Shown here one piece after another: positions 44,690 through 57,605 of a stretch of 64,000 nt of DNA (position 1 is the stretch's first letter; each line of letters starts with the position of its first letter). The stretch is taken from assembly GCA_029204225.1 (NCBI GenBank), contig CM055098.1, positions 47,617,939 through 47,681,938 on the forward strand. Reading direction: 5' to 3'. Under the pieces are notes generated by a model, which was not told the origin of the DNA, made no database searches, and saw nothing but the letters and a program-made list of their open reading frames with translations. The stretch is from Diphasiastrum complanatum. Taxonomy: Eukaryota; Streptophyta; Lycopodiopsida; Lycopodiales; Lycopodiaceae. Made by a program: the position numbers and the translations under genes.

Positions 44690-46915
44690 TCATTGATGTA
44701 ATGTACTGTTTGATTGTTGCTTTCATTCCGATTTTGTTATAAAAATCAATATCAGGTCTTCATACTGATCTATGAAATACATAGCAATTTGACACTATAT
44801 AACTTGCTATCAGATCGTTATATCTATCTGTAGAATACGTTGCATGAGACACCATTCTGTGTCATATTGTTAAAGTATTCTGTTGCAGCTCAACTTGACC
44901 ATCAAATCAGAAGCATTTCTGGAGCATACTTATGAGGCAATTAAGAAGCCACATGGTGGAACTATGCACTCATCAACTCAACTGAAGAATACATGTGGAA
45001 GATGAGGCATAATACTTGCCAATCTAGCAGTAGTAAAGTCACCCAAGCTAAGGCATTTTCCAGATTCAGAGACTGCATGCTCTTGGATCTTAGGCAATTA
45101 GCTGGAGGCATAATCACTCTTTGTTCTAGCCATCATAACTGTCTTCAGGAGTCAATCTTGATCACATCTAATCAGGACTATTTCTGACTGTTTGAAGGTC
45201 AAAAGGTCACTATTTCTCCGAGCTGACTGGTCACATTTGATCATTTCAATGCAGATTTGGTCACTGATCCAAGGGCTAGTTCCACGCACAATCTGAAGCT
45301 CCTTTCTTGCTGATTCAGAGGCAATTTATGCGGCAAATCAATCGCATTTGCAACAGCCATGTGCTCGCTAGTTGCATGTCTTTTAGGCCAATAGCTCGTT
45401 GAATCCATGCCTATTTGCTAGCTGAGTATTTATGGAGGAATATTGCATGTGTTTCTTCAGCAGCATAATACACTGGTATTAGGCCGATCGATGTCCTTTG
45501 AATGCTGATCTGAGGTAATTTCTTGTAATCGTTTCATGCATGCATAAGTTTCTTGTTCTAATTGAAGAATGTAACCCCAGTTAGACAAAACGCGATTATT
45601 GCATTTTGATTGGGCCACATCATTTTAGGGTTTTTGACCAACATAAGTCAACAAACTGCATTTTCTTGCCACCTGCGTTTTCTTTAATCCCATAAGTAAA
45701 ATGCAGTTTAGAATAAAATTTTCGTTGAGATTAGGGATCGATGTCCTTTAAATGCTGATCTGAGGTAATTTTTTGTAATCGTTTCATGCATGCCTAAGTT
45801 TCTTGTTCTAATTGAACTTTACTACATCTATAGACAATCGGATTGTATTCCGAGACATAATCTTGTTGAAGTAGAGGAAGATAAAGACAAAGCTACAATA
45901 GATGTTGGTCTAGCACAAACTTCCAATCGTGAAAAAATTCCTAGAACATCCACAAGTCCTTCAATCAAACCTATCATTTTGGGTTTGATGAATTCACAAG
46001 TTATGCCTTTATGACGATCATCATGGAAATTGAGGAGCCAACCACATACAAAGAAGCTAGGTGTATTGAGTCAAGTTGAAAGCGACACAAGGTAAGGTAA
46101 ATGGCAAACAGATTACACAAAAAAACAGTCTTGACTACTTCGAACCCTTTTTTCGAGTTGCAAAAATGAATACCGATAGAACAGTTTAGTTGGGGGTTAC
46201 GTCAACAGAATGTCAAGTGTGCTAACAAAAAATGTTAGAATTTTTCAATGAGTACTTCATTGAAAAAAAAAACTAAGTGAGCCATTTATGCTACACAAAG
46301 GACAACCTCAAAAAGCCTCCCTTTATGCTGGAAAATGACATCAATGATAAATATTGCTAAATATAGCCACGGTGGTATATTAGATATATCTATTTGTGAC
46401 ATTAGAATATATCCAATTTCACAAATTTATATAGAGAAGTCAGTGATGTCATAAGGTAAACCTTAGAAACAATATACGAGCAACTCAAAAAGTCAAAGGA
46501 TCTAAGTCAAAACAACAATAAAAAATTCAATAAACAAAAAATCTTAGCCAAATAGCATTGCTAATGTCTCATCAGTACCCAAGCATAAGTTGCTAACTGG
46601 GTTTCAAAAGAATCCGGATTCTCTTGGGTAGACCCAGTGTTGACTAAGAAGCAAAAGACAATCAATAAGAAGAAAGAAAAAATAATAATAATTTAAATAA
46701 AATGAGATTCAAAAATAAAATTTATAGAATAAATCTAATTAAAAATAAAATAAAAACAAAACATAAAATGAAAATAAATAAGAACTAGGATCATGTGTAC
46801 ACGAGTTACTAAAACAAAGACAAAATACTAGAAACAAAGCGGGCTCCTTAGCTCCCCACTTTTCTGGATTCTATGATTAATCATCTTAAACATACCATAA
46901 GCTGAAACACCAAAG
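44690..46915. repeat. No gene recognised; contains an 80-bp direct repeat
   Basis: ATCGATGTCCTTTRAATGCT through TTCTTGTTCTAATTGAA occurs at 45487-45566 and 45737-45816 with few changes, 250 bp apart. Otherwise AT-rich with short ORFs of no recognisable family. Confidence 0.6.
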
Positions 46916-46920
46916 AATGA

Positions 46921-48795
46921 TTAGATTGCTTGACTGGTCTTTTGTCCAGTCAAGCAATCTAAAAAATTGCACTTATCATCACTAGTTGTACGATGAAGTT
47001 CACATGAGTCTTTAGGATAGATTCCTCCACCAAAAACGTTAGGGTCTTTATATACAAAACTACCAAAATTAGGAAGATCAGGAACAAATAAGTCATCAAT
47101 ATGTCTTCTAACATGAGTTAATTTATGCAATAAGATGGGACAAGTACCACAAGTACCCATGGGAATACCTATCGTTTGTTGAAAACGTGAATCATCTAGA
47201 GAAATATGCAAGTTATCCAAGAGAAAGTGCAGCCAAGAACAAACATCTTCAACATCAACTATTTTAGTAAATCTTTTCTTCTTTCAATCGACATCTTGAT
47301 TTTTGTTCTTAAGCCAACAAAACTCAAAATGCTAGTTTTATAGGCTGCTGCAATAAACCTAGGCCTTTTAGGAACTTTATGAAATTTCCATGCAGCACAA
47401 AGAAAAGGAAGATTTGGGTAACAATTAAAGTTATAAGAATGACAAAAATCTTGATGATATTTTATTACACTCATAGTTGAAAGAGAACAAGCGTTATATG
47501 TTCCTACTGGAGAATGGACTTCATTTAATAACGATTCCAAATAGAATTTCCTGCAAACAAATACAAAATTGTTTGAGCATTTATCCACATACGAAATGAC
47601 AAAACGTCTATGAAACTTACGAAGAAGAACTTCCTCCTCATTAGAAAATGAAGTATCAATATTAGAAGATGGGACAAATGAAACTTTTTTCAAACTCAAA
47701 GTTACATAATTTAGAACTTTAGTTTTCCATTCTGATAACAAGCCATGGACTCCAAAAGATTCTTCAATATGGTAAATGAACTTATTAATACTCGTAGTTA
47801 TAGATTTTAACAGGCAAGCATCTACTGAAAGAGGAGGACGAAATTTAGTGCCTTTAGAAAAGGACTCTTTCAAAAACGATGAGGGAAGGATTGATGTATC
47901 TGCAGTAACAATATGACCTAAAGAAGGATCACAAAACTTCGAATAAAAGGAGTCACCACAAGAACAAGGGCTATTCTGAAAGACAACTTTTTCTTTTCTG
48001 AAAGATTCCTACCAATATCAGCATAATTAAAGGCTTTTTGTCCTATAGTTTTAACATATTTCCAAGCAACCACTGGATGATTCCAAATTTTTTTCACAAA
48101 AGGAGGAAGTGCATTCATAACTTCAGGCTTTCTAAGAATAGAGCTCAAACTAATTTTGTCAAGATCAGGTGAAGTAAAAATTGTGATGAGTAGATCTTTA
48201 CTTGAGGTAAAACATTTAGTTTTAACATTAGCTATGGATTTTATAAAGCGACTTAAAAGAGTTTTAAGCGGATAAAAATGAGAATGTGAAATACCCAGAT
48301 CTTGACAAGACATATTATCTAAAGTATAGAGCAACCGAAACAGGTTCTTAGGATTGTATCTATTAACATATCGAGGGAGAACTTGCCCAAAGACATAACA
48401 CGATCCAAATAAAGTAACCTCCTTACGTAATCTCTATAAGCAAACATTCTAGAGACAACATTATTACTAGGGGGCAAAAAGTTAGAAGTATTAAAAGTAG
48501 CACGAGGAGAAGGGAGGGCATGAGAAGGTGTGATCACAGCTTGTGGAATGTAGCAATCTGGAGGAGGGGATAGATGTTCTGATATAGGCTTCCAAACTTT
48601 CAGACCATTGCGAACATAAGGTGTTATGTTTTTAGGTTTAGAGTGGGTTCTCCACAACATGGAAGTCTTTTTGGTAAAGTTTCTACTCTTTCGTAACTTG
48701 GACTTACCCTCAAGATTATAACCTCTAGGAAAAAAGGATTGAAGAGTTCTCATCCAAAAAAGTTCACGAAGTTCACGGTGGTATTTAGAGTACAA
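46921..48795 (-). pseudogene. Penelope-like retroelement with N-terminal endonuclease remnant and CxC linker
   Basis: Read on the minus strand in shifting frames. About 48790-48720: YHRELRELFWMRTLQSFFPR, then GYN, fits the C-terminal end of a GIY-YIG nuclease (RE..W...L.T..P.G.N). A linker follows to about 48000 (PFVKKIWNHPVVAWKYVKTI). About 47965-47885, in a shifted frame: CSCGDSFYSKFCDP, then GHIVTADTSIL, a CxC motif. From 47873: FVISYVDKCSNNFVFVCRKF, then LPFLCAAWKFHKVPKRPRFI, the start of a Penelope-type reverse transcriptase. From 47220: QQTIGIPMGTCGTCPILL and RRHIDDLFVPDL, motifs B and C, then IYPKDSCELHRTTSDDKCNF and LD. Motif A is deleted near 47260, and there are at least three frame breaks. 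Nuclease before CxC before RT is the permuted order described for Naiad/Chlamys elements. Confidence 0.75.
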
Positions 48796-48799
48796 TTAA

Positions 48800-49868
48800 T
48801 TTTACAATGTAGTTAATGAGTAGGCATAAACAGTCGCGCTATCTTTGTTAATGGCAAAAATTTTAATAATGGTTGGAAAGCCTAATAAGGTCCCAAACTC
48901 ATACTAGAGGCGACCACAATAAATTTGGGGGCTATTCTACATTTATTTAATTTGAGCTCTCTTATGAGAACTAAGAGTTTTTCTTTCATGAGAGCTATGG
49001 GCTTGGTGGATCATGTGCCTACCTTCACATGGAAACTTGATCATGCCCTAGCATTAGGCCCCTATGTAATGAATTATCATTTAATGGACAAATGTCCGTT
49101 TTTTGGCTTCGGTGAACCTTTTTCTGATTTGTCTTGTTTTTTTTAATTCTTGTCCAGTTTCTAGGAACATTCAAAAGTTCCACAAAGAAGTGAAAGTGTC
49201 AAGGCTCAACCGTCATGCCATCTATACCATATGAAAAACAAGATCAGCTTTCCTAACTGTTCTAGGATATCATCGTTTTCAAATAATCAAGCAAGAACCA
49301 GTTGAGCAGATTGAGACAAACTAGAACAGCTCATTGGCAATGTGAACTGGACAAGTTGAAAGTTATGTGTGCTTTTAGCTATATCCAAGTCTCTCCAGTG
49401 GCAGTTTGACGGAATAGAATTAGTTAGGGGAGTCAGTATGACCAAAAATGATCTCAATAGAAACTTTTGACATGTATCATTCAATGAAAAAACAGAGAGA
49501 CGATCGTTACCTCAAAAATATAGTGGATGATAGTACCCTGCAACAATTTTTCTCAATTTACCACTTGCAAACTAATTGACATACTACTTTCTCCACGTGT
49601 GTCAAGAAAAGCAAGCACATTCAAAAAGTACGACATCAGAAGCTTTCATATGCTGCTTTCCAGATAACATGTACTCAAAGAGAGCTGTAAAGCTTCCCTG
49701 ATCACAGATTATTCCTTATGTGATACTCCTAATCTACCTTTTCCCACAAGGATGTCTTCCTTCTTCCACAATTCTACTAGTCTCATACAAAATACTGTTG
49801 GCTTGAAAAATCTGCACTTCACATAGAATAATATAATGAGGAGCTGCATAAATTAGATTCGAGCATAC
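48800..49868. other. No gene recognised
   Basis: Intronic-looking sequence next to the helicase exon. Short ORFs only; no repeat or motif recognised. Confidence 0.5.
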
Positions 49869-50069
49869 CTTGAACTCTCCTGTCCTTTTGGAGCCATTTG
49901 GGCTTGTTCTGACTGAGATGGAATCACAGTCCAACTCTTATTTGAATTTTGTGGGTACTGCTCCTGCTGTTGCGGCACAACCTTTGTATACTGGCGAGGT
50001 CCCTTTTCATTGGGTACAGTCTGAGTTCGTTGTCGAAAATGTTGCTGCCCTTCACTGTTATTCAACATC
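49869..50069 (-). CDS. Probable upstream exon of the DHH1/RH8-type helicase (Q-rich N-terminal part)
   Basis: Flanked by TGTGTCCAG acceptor and AAG/GTATGC donor on the minus strand. The open frame of 66 codons reads MLNNSEGQQHFRQRTQ ... VVPQQQEQYPQNSNKS ... APKGQESS, rich in Q, N, S and P like the disordered N terminus of plant RH6/RH8/RH12. Its last two bases AG join the first base T of the exon at 4724 to give serine in [12 protein letters not shown]. Low-complexity composition alone would be weak evidence; the phase and junction sequence make it convincing. A preceding exon with the start codon should lie further right, but was not found. Confidence 0.65.
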
Positions 50070-50079
50070 CTGGACACAA

Positions 50080-50760
50080 AAGGATCTCTCTGAAATTAGG
50101 GCAACTTTTAAATAAGAGAAATTTTTTAACCATCACCTGAATGATGATGATGGACATCTAGAAAGCTATGAGAAAAGCACACACAGGACAAATAAACCAA
50201 AAGGGATGAAAATGTTTCCAACAATCAATTTAACATAGCCAAAGTCAGGGATAGATGGACAATCTCCACAAGTATGCTACTATATCCAAGCTGACGCCAA
50301 GAAAAATTGATTAGGAGTTTGAGGTTCTCAGAATACTGCTTTGAAAAAAGGAGAAGAAGGCAGTGCTACTGTGTTAATGGCAGCAGGCACAGCTACAACA
50401 GGCAATGCGTGTGTGGTGGCACAGAGCCTCCATGGCAGAGCCTATTGCCTGCATGGCAGCAAACAGTGGTGCTGTTGCATGTGTAGCAGCAAACAGCGCT
50501 GTTGTTGCCTACATGGTAGCAGGCTAAGGAAACGTGGTACATAGGCCTAGGGGCATGGCATCCAAGACTAGGACAGGCACCAGCAGGGCAGGTAGGGCGA
50601 GGACAAGTGCAATATCTAGGGTTGAGGTGGACCCAGGACACCAACGGTGCAAAGTTAGGGACCAACTATTATGAACTAGTAAATCAAACAACTTCTCAGC
50701 AGATGGCGTCACGTGTCCATGACCTTTTCAGGTTCCATGGGTACATAGGCAGTCAAGTCT
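50080..50760. other. No gene recognised; GCA/GTTGC-rich low-complexity patch
   Basis: Bases 50370-50525 are rich in GCAGCA and TGTTGC words (ATGGCAGCAAACAG, TGTAGCAGCAAACAG). The ORFs there are compositional. Intron of the helicase gene is likely. Confidence 0.4.
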
Positions 50761-50767
50761 TCCAACT

Positions 50768-52260
50768 ATACTAATACACCTCCCAGAATAAGGTTATCCT
50801 TTCCAACAACTCGCTCTTCCAAGCAGCTTACATGGAATACAGGAAGATCTAGTCGATACATATTACACAGACCAATTGAGTTTCTTACAATCTTGTAAGG
50901 GCCACTATATCTAGGAGACAACTTTGGCCATTTCTTCGTTCGTAGTGTCTTAGAATCTTTCGAAATTCTGAGATACACACAATCTCCGACCTCAAACTCT
51001 CGAGGTGAGCAACTTTGGTTAACATTGAATTGCGGTCAATCCTAAGCCCGATTTTATACTTTCCTAGGCCACTTGCAACATTTCTTGCAAAATCAGTTGC
51101 AGCTTGCACCTTGAGACCTTTGAGCCTGACGAATATTTGTGAATGTGTCTGAAAGCCAAATGTCAATATGAAAGGACTAAATCTGGTGGTAAAATGCTTT
51201 GCACTATCATACGCGAATTCAATCCTTGGGAGGTACATTTCCCAATCTGATTGTTGCCTGGAAACATATGCACCAAGCATATCTTCCATCAATGGCTTGG
51301 TACGTTCGGTTTGCCCATCAGATTCAAGGTGATCGGAAGACAAAAGATTAATGTTAGTTTCCAGTCTTTCAAAGATCGGTTGCCAAAATTTGTCGGCGAA
51401 CTTTGAATCGCAATCACTAAAAATATCATTCAGCAATCCAAATAACCTAGACAACTTCTCAACAAATAGTTGAGTAAGCTCAGAAGCCTTGACAATGGAC
51501 TTTGTTGGAATAACTTGTGCCATCCTAGTTAGCTTGTCAACACCTACCCAAATGGCATCATGACTTTTCCTTGTATTAGAAGACCAGTCTCAAAATCCAT
51601 TCAAATATTTTCCCGTTTCTTATCGAAAATTTCCAACAGATGCAACACAAAATGCTTTGAGTCTTTCTACTGTATTCACTTGGCATTGTTCACAGTTTTG
51701 AACATATGCTTCTACATGACCTTTCATTTTTGGCCAAAAGAAATTTCTTCTTACCAACTCAAGGGTTCTTTATATGCCAAGGTGTCCAGCACTAGGATTG
51801 TCATGACATTCATGTAGGATTTGGGCCATAATATCACCTCTGTCTAACACACAAACCTTTTCCATTCTGAAAAAGTAAGCCGTTCCTAATGGAATAATCT
51901 AATTGTTTCTTCTCACAATCAGAATTCTTGGAGTCCTACAACCCAAGGTTTTCACTGAATCTAGAATTTTCTGCTAGGAGTTCTTGCCCTATACGACCAA
52001 AAAATGCAACGGTATGACAAAGATCTCGAACAGAAAGATACAACTCAAAATTGAATCTCAACAAAAGCATAACTGATTTATCTCTCCAACCCGGCTCAAA
52101 GCACAAGCGACACACCTCTACAGTACTTAATGTCCAATTCGAACTCTTGAATGAGTTTCGACCAACCACCCTTACGACCTCTTACGTCTACGGCATCACA
52201 AATATACTTAAGGGATTGATGATTCGTCATCACAGTGAATTTGGATCCATACAAACACCT
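50768..52260 (-). pseudogene. Ty3/gypsy remnant, RNase H to integrase C terminus, different lineage
   Basis: On the minus strand from 52260: CLYGSKFTVMTNHQSLKYIC and KLIQEFELDIKYCRG (RNase H end). A gap with stops follows. About 51830-51660 gives [16 protein letters not shown], a stop, and RNFFWPKMKGHVEAYVQNCE (HHCC). From about 51555: HDAIWVGVDKLTRMAQVIPT, SDCDSKFADKFW and SDGQTERTKPLMEDMLGAYV (DDE core). At 50978-50870: KLSPRYSGPYKIVRNSIGL, then LPVFHVS. Several stops are present. It resembles the chromovirus at 30272 at protein level but is far older and clearly another family. No LTR was identified. Confidence 0.88.
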
Positions 52261-52801
52261 CTTTTATACGATCCACATGCAACGATCTCCCTCCTCCCTC
52301 TAAAGTGGCACTTTTCTCTCTCTAGAACAGCCTCCTCTCTGTCATGAAACTAACCATTATTTAAAAGGCACAACTTCAATCTATGGTCACCTAATCATGT
52401 CAAGGTTGATAATGATTAACCGAATCCTCACTTATTTTCCCTTTCTCGAAACTAGCCCCAAAGACGGTTTTTCTCATCTCACATCTCTAACAGCTTGTCA
52501 AACAGTCTCATCAAGTCACCAATTGTGAAATAACCTAACTTAAGTGAAGTGCCTACCAACCATCACTATCTTTTGCAATCACTAACCTTCTGGTAATTGT
52601 TTGGTCCAAGGTAAGATTAGCTCCATAACTAGGGCCTAATAATCACTTCTTCAACATGTGCATTTTGTTGCGTCTGCTTTAGCATGTGCATGTCCTCGAT
52701 CTCTTTCTCAACATTTATATAATACAGTATCTCCCTCACATTTTTTTCAAACAATATGGACAATGTTTTTATCAACGCATAGAAAGCTCAATTTGCACTT
52801 A

Positions 52802-53486
52802 CTTTGGAGCATAGTTGCAGCGAATCGCGATTTGCTGGGTCCGCGATTCGCGAATCGCGATTCTGAACCCAGAATCGTGAAAAAAAAAATTGAAAAATAG
52901 CTTATGGCTGAAATTTTTTGGGGGGAGCAATGGTCAACAAACCAACGTTTTGCCTCCTAGAAGTGCAGTAGATAGGGCACAAACAGATCTTATTTTCAGT
53001 GCTATTTGGTTGTTATTTGCTCTGGTTCTCAATAATTAATGCTACAGTTTGGGCTAAATATTGGGCCCTTATCGGCGCGCATTTGGACCCCCATTTTTAT
53101 CTAAGGGGGGTGCAGGGGGGCACCCCTGCTACTGTTGGCGGGCGGTGCAGGGGGCAGCGCCCCCCCAAGCAAAAAGCGAGGTACAATTGCCCTCACGGTT
53201 CTCTGTTTTTGTCCCACTGGAACCATCTGTGATCGTAACGAACAGGCTGGAGGTTAGTTTTGAATTTTTATCCTTGACAGAACCCAACATGGATTAATGC
53301 ACCTAAACTGGACCATCTTGCACCCGAAACAGTCGGCAAACTACACAGTAATAATGCTCTTAATCAGAGCTCTCATTTGATACCCATATTGCCCAAAAAA
53401 AATTTCAAAAAAAAAAAAACGAATCTAAACGATTCTGGTTTTTTTCCAATCGCGATTCAAAATCGTAGTGCATCTATGATCCAAAG
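52802..53486. mobile_element. Short element with TCGCGA/GAATCG palindrome ends
   Basis: Inverted ends CTTTGGAGCATAGTTGCA and CTTTGGATCATAGATGCA (reverse complement of the right end). Inside the left end lie GCGAATCGCGATTTGC and CGATTCGCGAATCGCGATTC; inside the right end lie AATCGCGATTCAAAATCG and ACGAATCTAAACGATTC. The core has a G/C hairpin block at 53100-53165 and the module ending GATACCCATATTGCCCA at 53380-53396. So its core is shared with the GGTACC elements while its end words differ. Confidence 0.7.
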
Positions 53487-53489
53487 AAA

Positions 53490-55980
53490 GGTCTACAATC
53501 TAGTGAAGAATTTTCTTATTGATAATTGTACAATGATTTGAGTTGGAGATTGCTACATGATTTTCAATTTGATGTTCGATATTGTCTTATGTGATATCGG
53601 GTTCTTAGTAAAACATGAAGCCATTTATATTATACTTAGGTTTGAAATGTTTTAAGAACGATCGCAAACTCCAAGTTCACGAGGACCACAAGGGAAAGGA
53701 CAACCATAACTTAAGGCCCCAAATCATAATGTTAGAAAGCACTTTCCAGTTGAGAAGCATAGAAACCCCATGAAACAAAAACACAGGGTTCACGAAATGA
53801 GGAAAAGCCACATCGTTACAACAGTAACCTGGCACACATGATTGCAATACTACGTTCGGAAGAGAAAGTGAGGGATAAAGTAATTTCACTGCACGGAGGG
53901 AAATTATGTTGAAAATAAAATACTAAGAATATTGAAGATTGTTAAAAACAAGCCAATTTTATCCTACAAAAATGAAGGGCCTTGTGTTAGAGAAAAAATG
54001 TTTTTTAAATGGGAGAATGTTTCCCTAATGTCAAAGGTTGTGTTTCCCCCATGCACCCAAAATATTTCCCCCTATTGGGCAAACAAGGAGTGCAGAAACA
54101 CTTTTCCAAATTAAAAAATTGGAGAAAAATATTTCCCTATAATTATGACCCAAATATCAATGTTCTTAAGTCCATAGTAGCATAACATCCCATCTTTATA
54201 AACATCAATCATGAGGCTTGTAGCATACACTTGAAAAATCGGCGTTAGATATGGTTATTGCCGCCCGCCCCCCCCCCCCAATCCCAATATCAACATGGTA
54301 CCTCTGAACCTCAACTTTTTTACACTAGGTTTAATTCTAGGAATTTATTATTTTTGAGGTTCATGTCAATCTAAGAGGTCATGCTCTTGATATGACTCGT
54401 AAAAGTATGATAGGCTAAGGAGGAAGTACAAAGGATTTGACAAAAAAAATCAAACTTGATGTATCCTTCTTCATCTATCATGTTGACAAACTGGTGGGGT
54501 AATTATATATTATTCTTTGTAAGCAAGAAATTCATGAAAAGAGGAAATGAGAATAATTTGCTTGCAAAGTTCTCACAATTCTGCATCAAAATGGTAAGCA
54601 GGGAGCACTAAAGTGCTGAATCCTGATGGAGGAACTACCATGATTCTCACAACCAAAAGTCGTATGAAACTTCACTAGTCAACATCCAAACTTTACTTAT
54701 TTGTGTCTTACGGCTGCCATTCTAATTTTGAAGGTGTTAAACCCTAAACATGATTTCTCGAAGAACAAAAAATAACTCGGTTGATGCCAAGCGTTAACTT
54801 CTATTGCTCGTGTCTCAGTTGACCTCTATCGAGGCCATTATCCACTTGCAAGAGCCAACAACGACAGAACTTATCAGAACAACTCCACGATTTCAAGCCA
54901 AATCGTAAAATAGATCAATATTGTTATGAAAGTGCTTTTGCCTTTTCAAACTATCCAAGCATCTATCTCACCTTCACCACCGATGCCCCTGCCGGCCGCC
55001 CAGTGGCCCTAATGATTTCCACGGTTATTTTATGTCTGTCACCTTCGTGAAAACGCATAGAAAGCACCTTAATCCTTTGACCAAAAAAAAGTGAATTCTG
55101 CTTCAAGTTTTCTGATTGAAGTTAGTCCCATCGCCTCATTCTCTTAAAAAACCACGGCCGAACATGCTCAACTCTCTCTTTAGCATGCTTCATAAAAGTC
55201 AGAGGTTCTGCTCCTAAAGAAAACTCAGCTCTATTTGCAAAATCAGATTCAATTGCTTCTGCATTTTATCAACAGCTTCAAGGCCCCGTCCACGAATGTC
55301 TGTTTAAAATTAACACATATTATCATGATGATATCCTTAACATTCAACCCTGAAGTTTTATTCCTTGACGAAACTTGGTCTTGCAGCGAATCCAAGACAG
55401 AATGACTGCTCCCTTACATAAGATTGAGTAGACGAATACAGAACAAATATATAGGATCGATCAAAAACAACAGCAAAAGCTCAGAAACGCGTTATATCGA
55501 TAAGATTACGAATGCTATGCTTGCATCCATATCCCGATCGACGATATTGATAAACAAAAATTTAGTGCAAAGTATCGTCGACCCTCACCTCTTAATGGCA
55601 CTGGACGATCTAGGGCCCTGCACCGTTAGATTATCTTATCAACGTTCAGATCCATTCCTCATTTAAAAACAACCATTGGCAGTCTTTCAAGTGGCAAAAA
55701 TGCCATGTGGCATAAATCCAAGTGGTGGAGGTATAATATCCCGTGCCTGTAAGCCCCATCGATCGTCACCCCTCACCAGTCTTGGAGGGGGACCAGGTAG
55801 TGCCTCCGCTTCCAGAGACAGCCACCAGATCAGCCGTGATTTTGGCTGCCACCGGCTGGACCAAGGAGCCTAGCATCTTTTTCTATGCCCAACATGTACT
55901 GTGACCGGCGGCGTCGTGATTGCAACTAATAGTTATCAACATTCATATAAATGGACCCCTACTTGTATTTTATTTTCTTT
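53490..55980. other. No gene recognised
   Basis: AT-rich sequence; a C run at 54266-54280; short ORFs without recognisable domains. Nothing else noted, including 52265-52800. Confidence 0.5.
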
Positions 55981-55984
55981 TTTC

Positions 55985-56375
55985 AAATGGAACCCTTAGT
56001 GACTTTTATAGATATGAAGCTTTTGTAAAGTTTAAATCTCTAGTAGAAAAGCAATTTAGTTCTTGCATTAAAGTTCTAAGATGTGACAATGGAGGATAAT
56101 ATATCTCCAACAAGACGAGAGGCTTTTGTGAGATCAATGGCATTAAGAGAGAGCTCACTTGTTCCTACACCCCCCAACAAAATGGGGTAGCCGAGAGGAA
56201 AAATAGGAGCCTTTGTGAATGTGCAGAGTCTTTATGACTTGATGCATCTCTACCCATCTCTTTTTGGGGGGAGGCCATAACTTGTGCAAATTACTGATGT
56301 AATAGGCTTCCTAGTAGTGCTATTGGTGGGATCTCATCCAATATACTCAATTGTTATCCATTTGCAAAGTTGTCA
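55985..56375 (+). pseudogene. Ty1/copia integrase fragment
   Basis: RYEAFVKFKSLVEKQF, LRCDNGG, FCEINGIKRELTCSYTPQQN and GVAERKNRSLCE are the copia integrase core around its second aspartate and glutamate. In-frame stops occur (after DNGG, CAESL and CANY). No flanking copia domains or LTRs are adjacent. Confidence 0.88.
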
Positions 56376-56379
56376 CTGT

Positions 56380-57215
56380 AAAAGCTATTTTAATAGAATT
56401 GTCCAAATGTTGCATTCATAGCATATTGAGAAACCGGTCACTTTTCTTATGATATATAGATATGAGGGTAGCTTCTTGGCTAAACATCAACTTTTGAGCT
56501 AAGGTTAAGGAACTTACTTCGACTTGAATCATTCCAATGAAGGCATTAGAAACACTCTCAAGACGTGGTCTTTTAGTGGATTGATAGCTTCTTTTATCTT
56601 GTATTAATGAATAGACATATACAAATATACAAAGAGCCAAAGTTGCAAACAAAATTATCTAAAACATGAATTATTAACTATTGAAGCTTGTATAGCGTTT
56701 GAGATTCTACTTTCATTCTATTCATGATAAAAATGAAAGACATAAATAGAAATCATTTTGAAAACTAATGAGGTCGTGATTTTTCAAATCGTATATAAGA
56801 AAGCTATTTTAGAAGTATGCCAAGCATGTCTTTTTTTTTCAGAAGTATGAAGCCAATAACAACAATCAACAAACAAAAGATTTGATAATGAACATAGCCA
56901 TTTGTAGCTAGACATTGCATGCAAGCCAAACCTCTGATACAATCTATGACAATGGACCAACATTTAAGCTTGTTTTTTGATAAGAAGTAAAACATGGACA
57001 AATGTCATCTATTTTAAAATTGCTTTCAATTCTAATTGTCCATCTTGTATATGTTCAATCCTATCATATCTCATATACCAACAGTAATTCCAATCATTTA
57101 GATGTCATCTTATGTTTGAGTGGTGCTGAAATGGAGGAGATGACATCTTGCACCAATTATAATGAGTCTAGGAGATACCTTCAATTGGTTTTATGTACCA
57201 ACTACCGAAGTGTGC
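56380..57215. other. No gene recognised
   Basis: AT-rich sequence with short ORFs. Nothing further seen. Confidence 0.5.
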
Positions 57216-57219
57216 TCGT

Positions 57220-57511
57220 CGATGATGGGCGGGGGGCGACGATATGGGTGATGGCCGATGATTAGGATGGCGGCCGATGGTTTAGGAAGGAAGCCGATGG
57301 TCGTTGACGGGTGGCCGATGTATGTGTGTGTATGTACGTGGCCGAAGTGTGTTCGTCGAAGTATGTACGTGGCCGATGGTTTAGGAAGGAAGCCGATGAT
57401 CGTTGATGGGTGGGCGATGTATGTGTGTGTATGTACGTGGCCGAAGTGTGTCCGCTGATGGTGGGTGGCCGATGAGGTGTGTGTGTGTGTGTGTGTGCAC
57501 ACACGTGATGT

Positions 57512-57515
<4 letters not shown>
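57220..57515. repeat. GGCCGATG minisatellite, units of about 100 bp
   Basis: GGCCGATGGTTTAGGAAGGA, AGCCGATG, TCGTTGA and ATGTATGTGTGTGTATGTAC recur at about 57272-57370 and 57370-57460, with shorter GGCCGATG pieces either side. It ends in a TG tract. Confidence 0.85.

Positions 57516-57601
<86 letters not shown>
57516..57601. repeat. (GA)n microsatellite
   Basis: About 43 GA units. It forms the exact edge of the cysteine protease remnant. Confidence 0.95.

Positions 57602-57605
<4 letters not shown>

Noticed and set aside
50341-50544. Cysteine-rich ORF in the GCAGCA patch
   Set aside because: Both strands give open frames here because of the repeated GTTGC/GCAGCA words; no start context or domain supports either.
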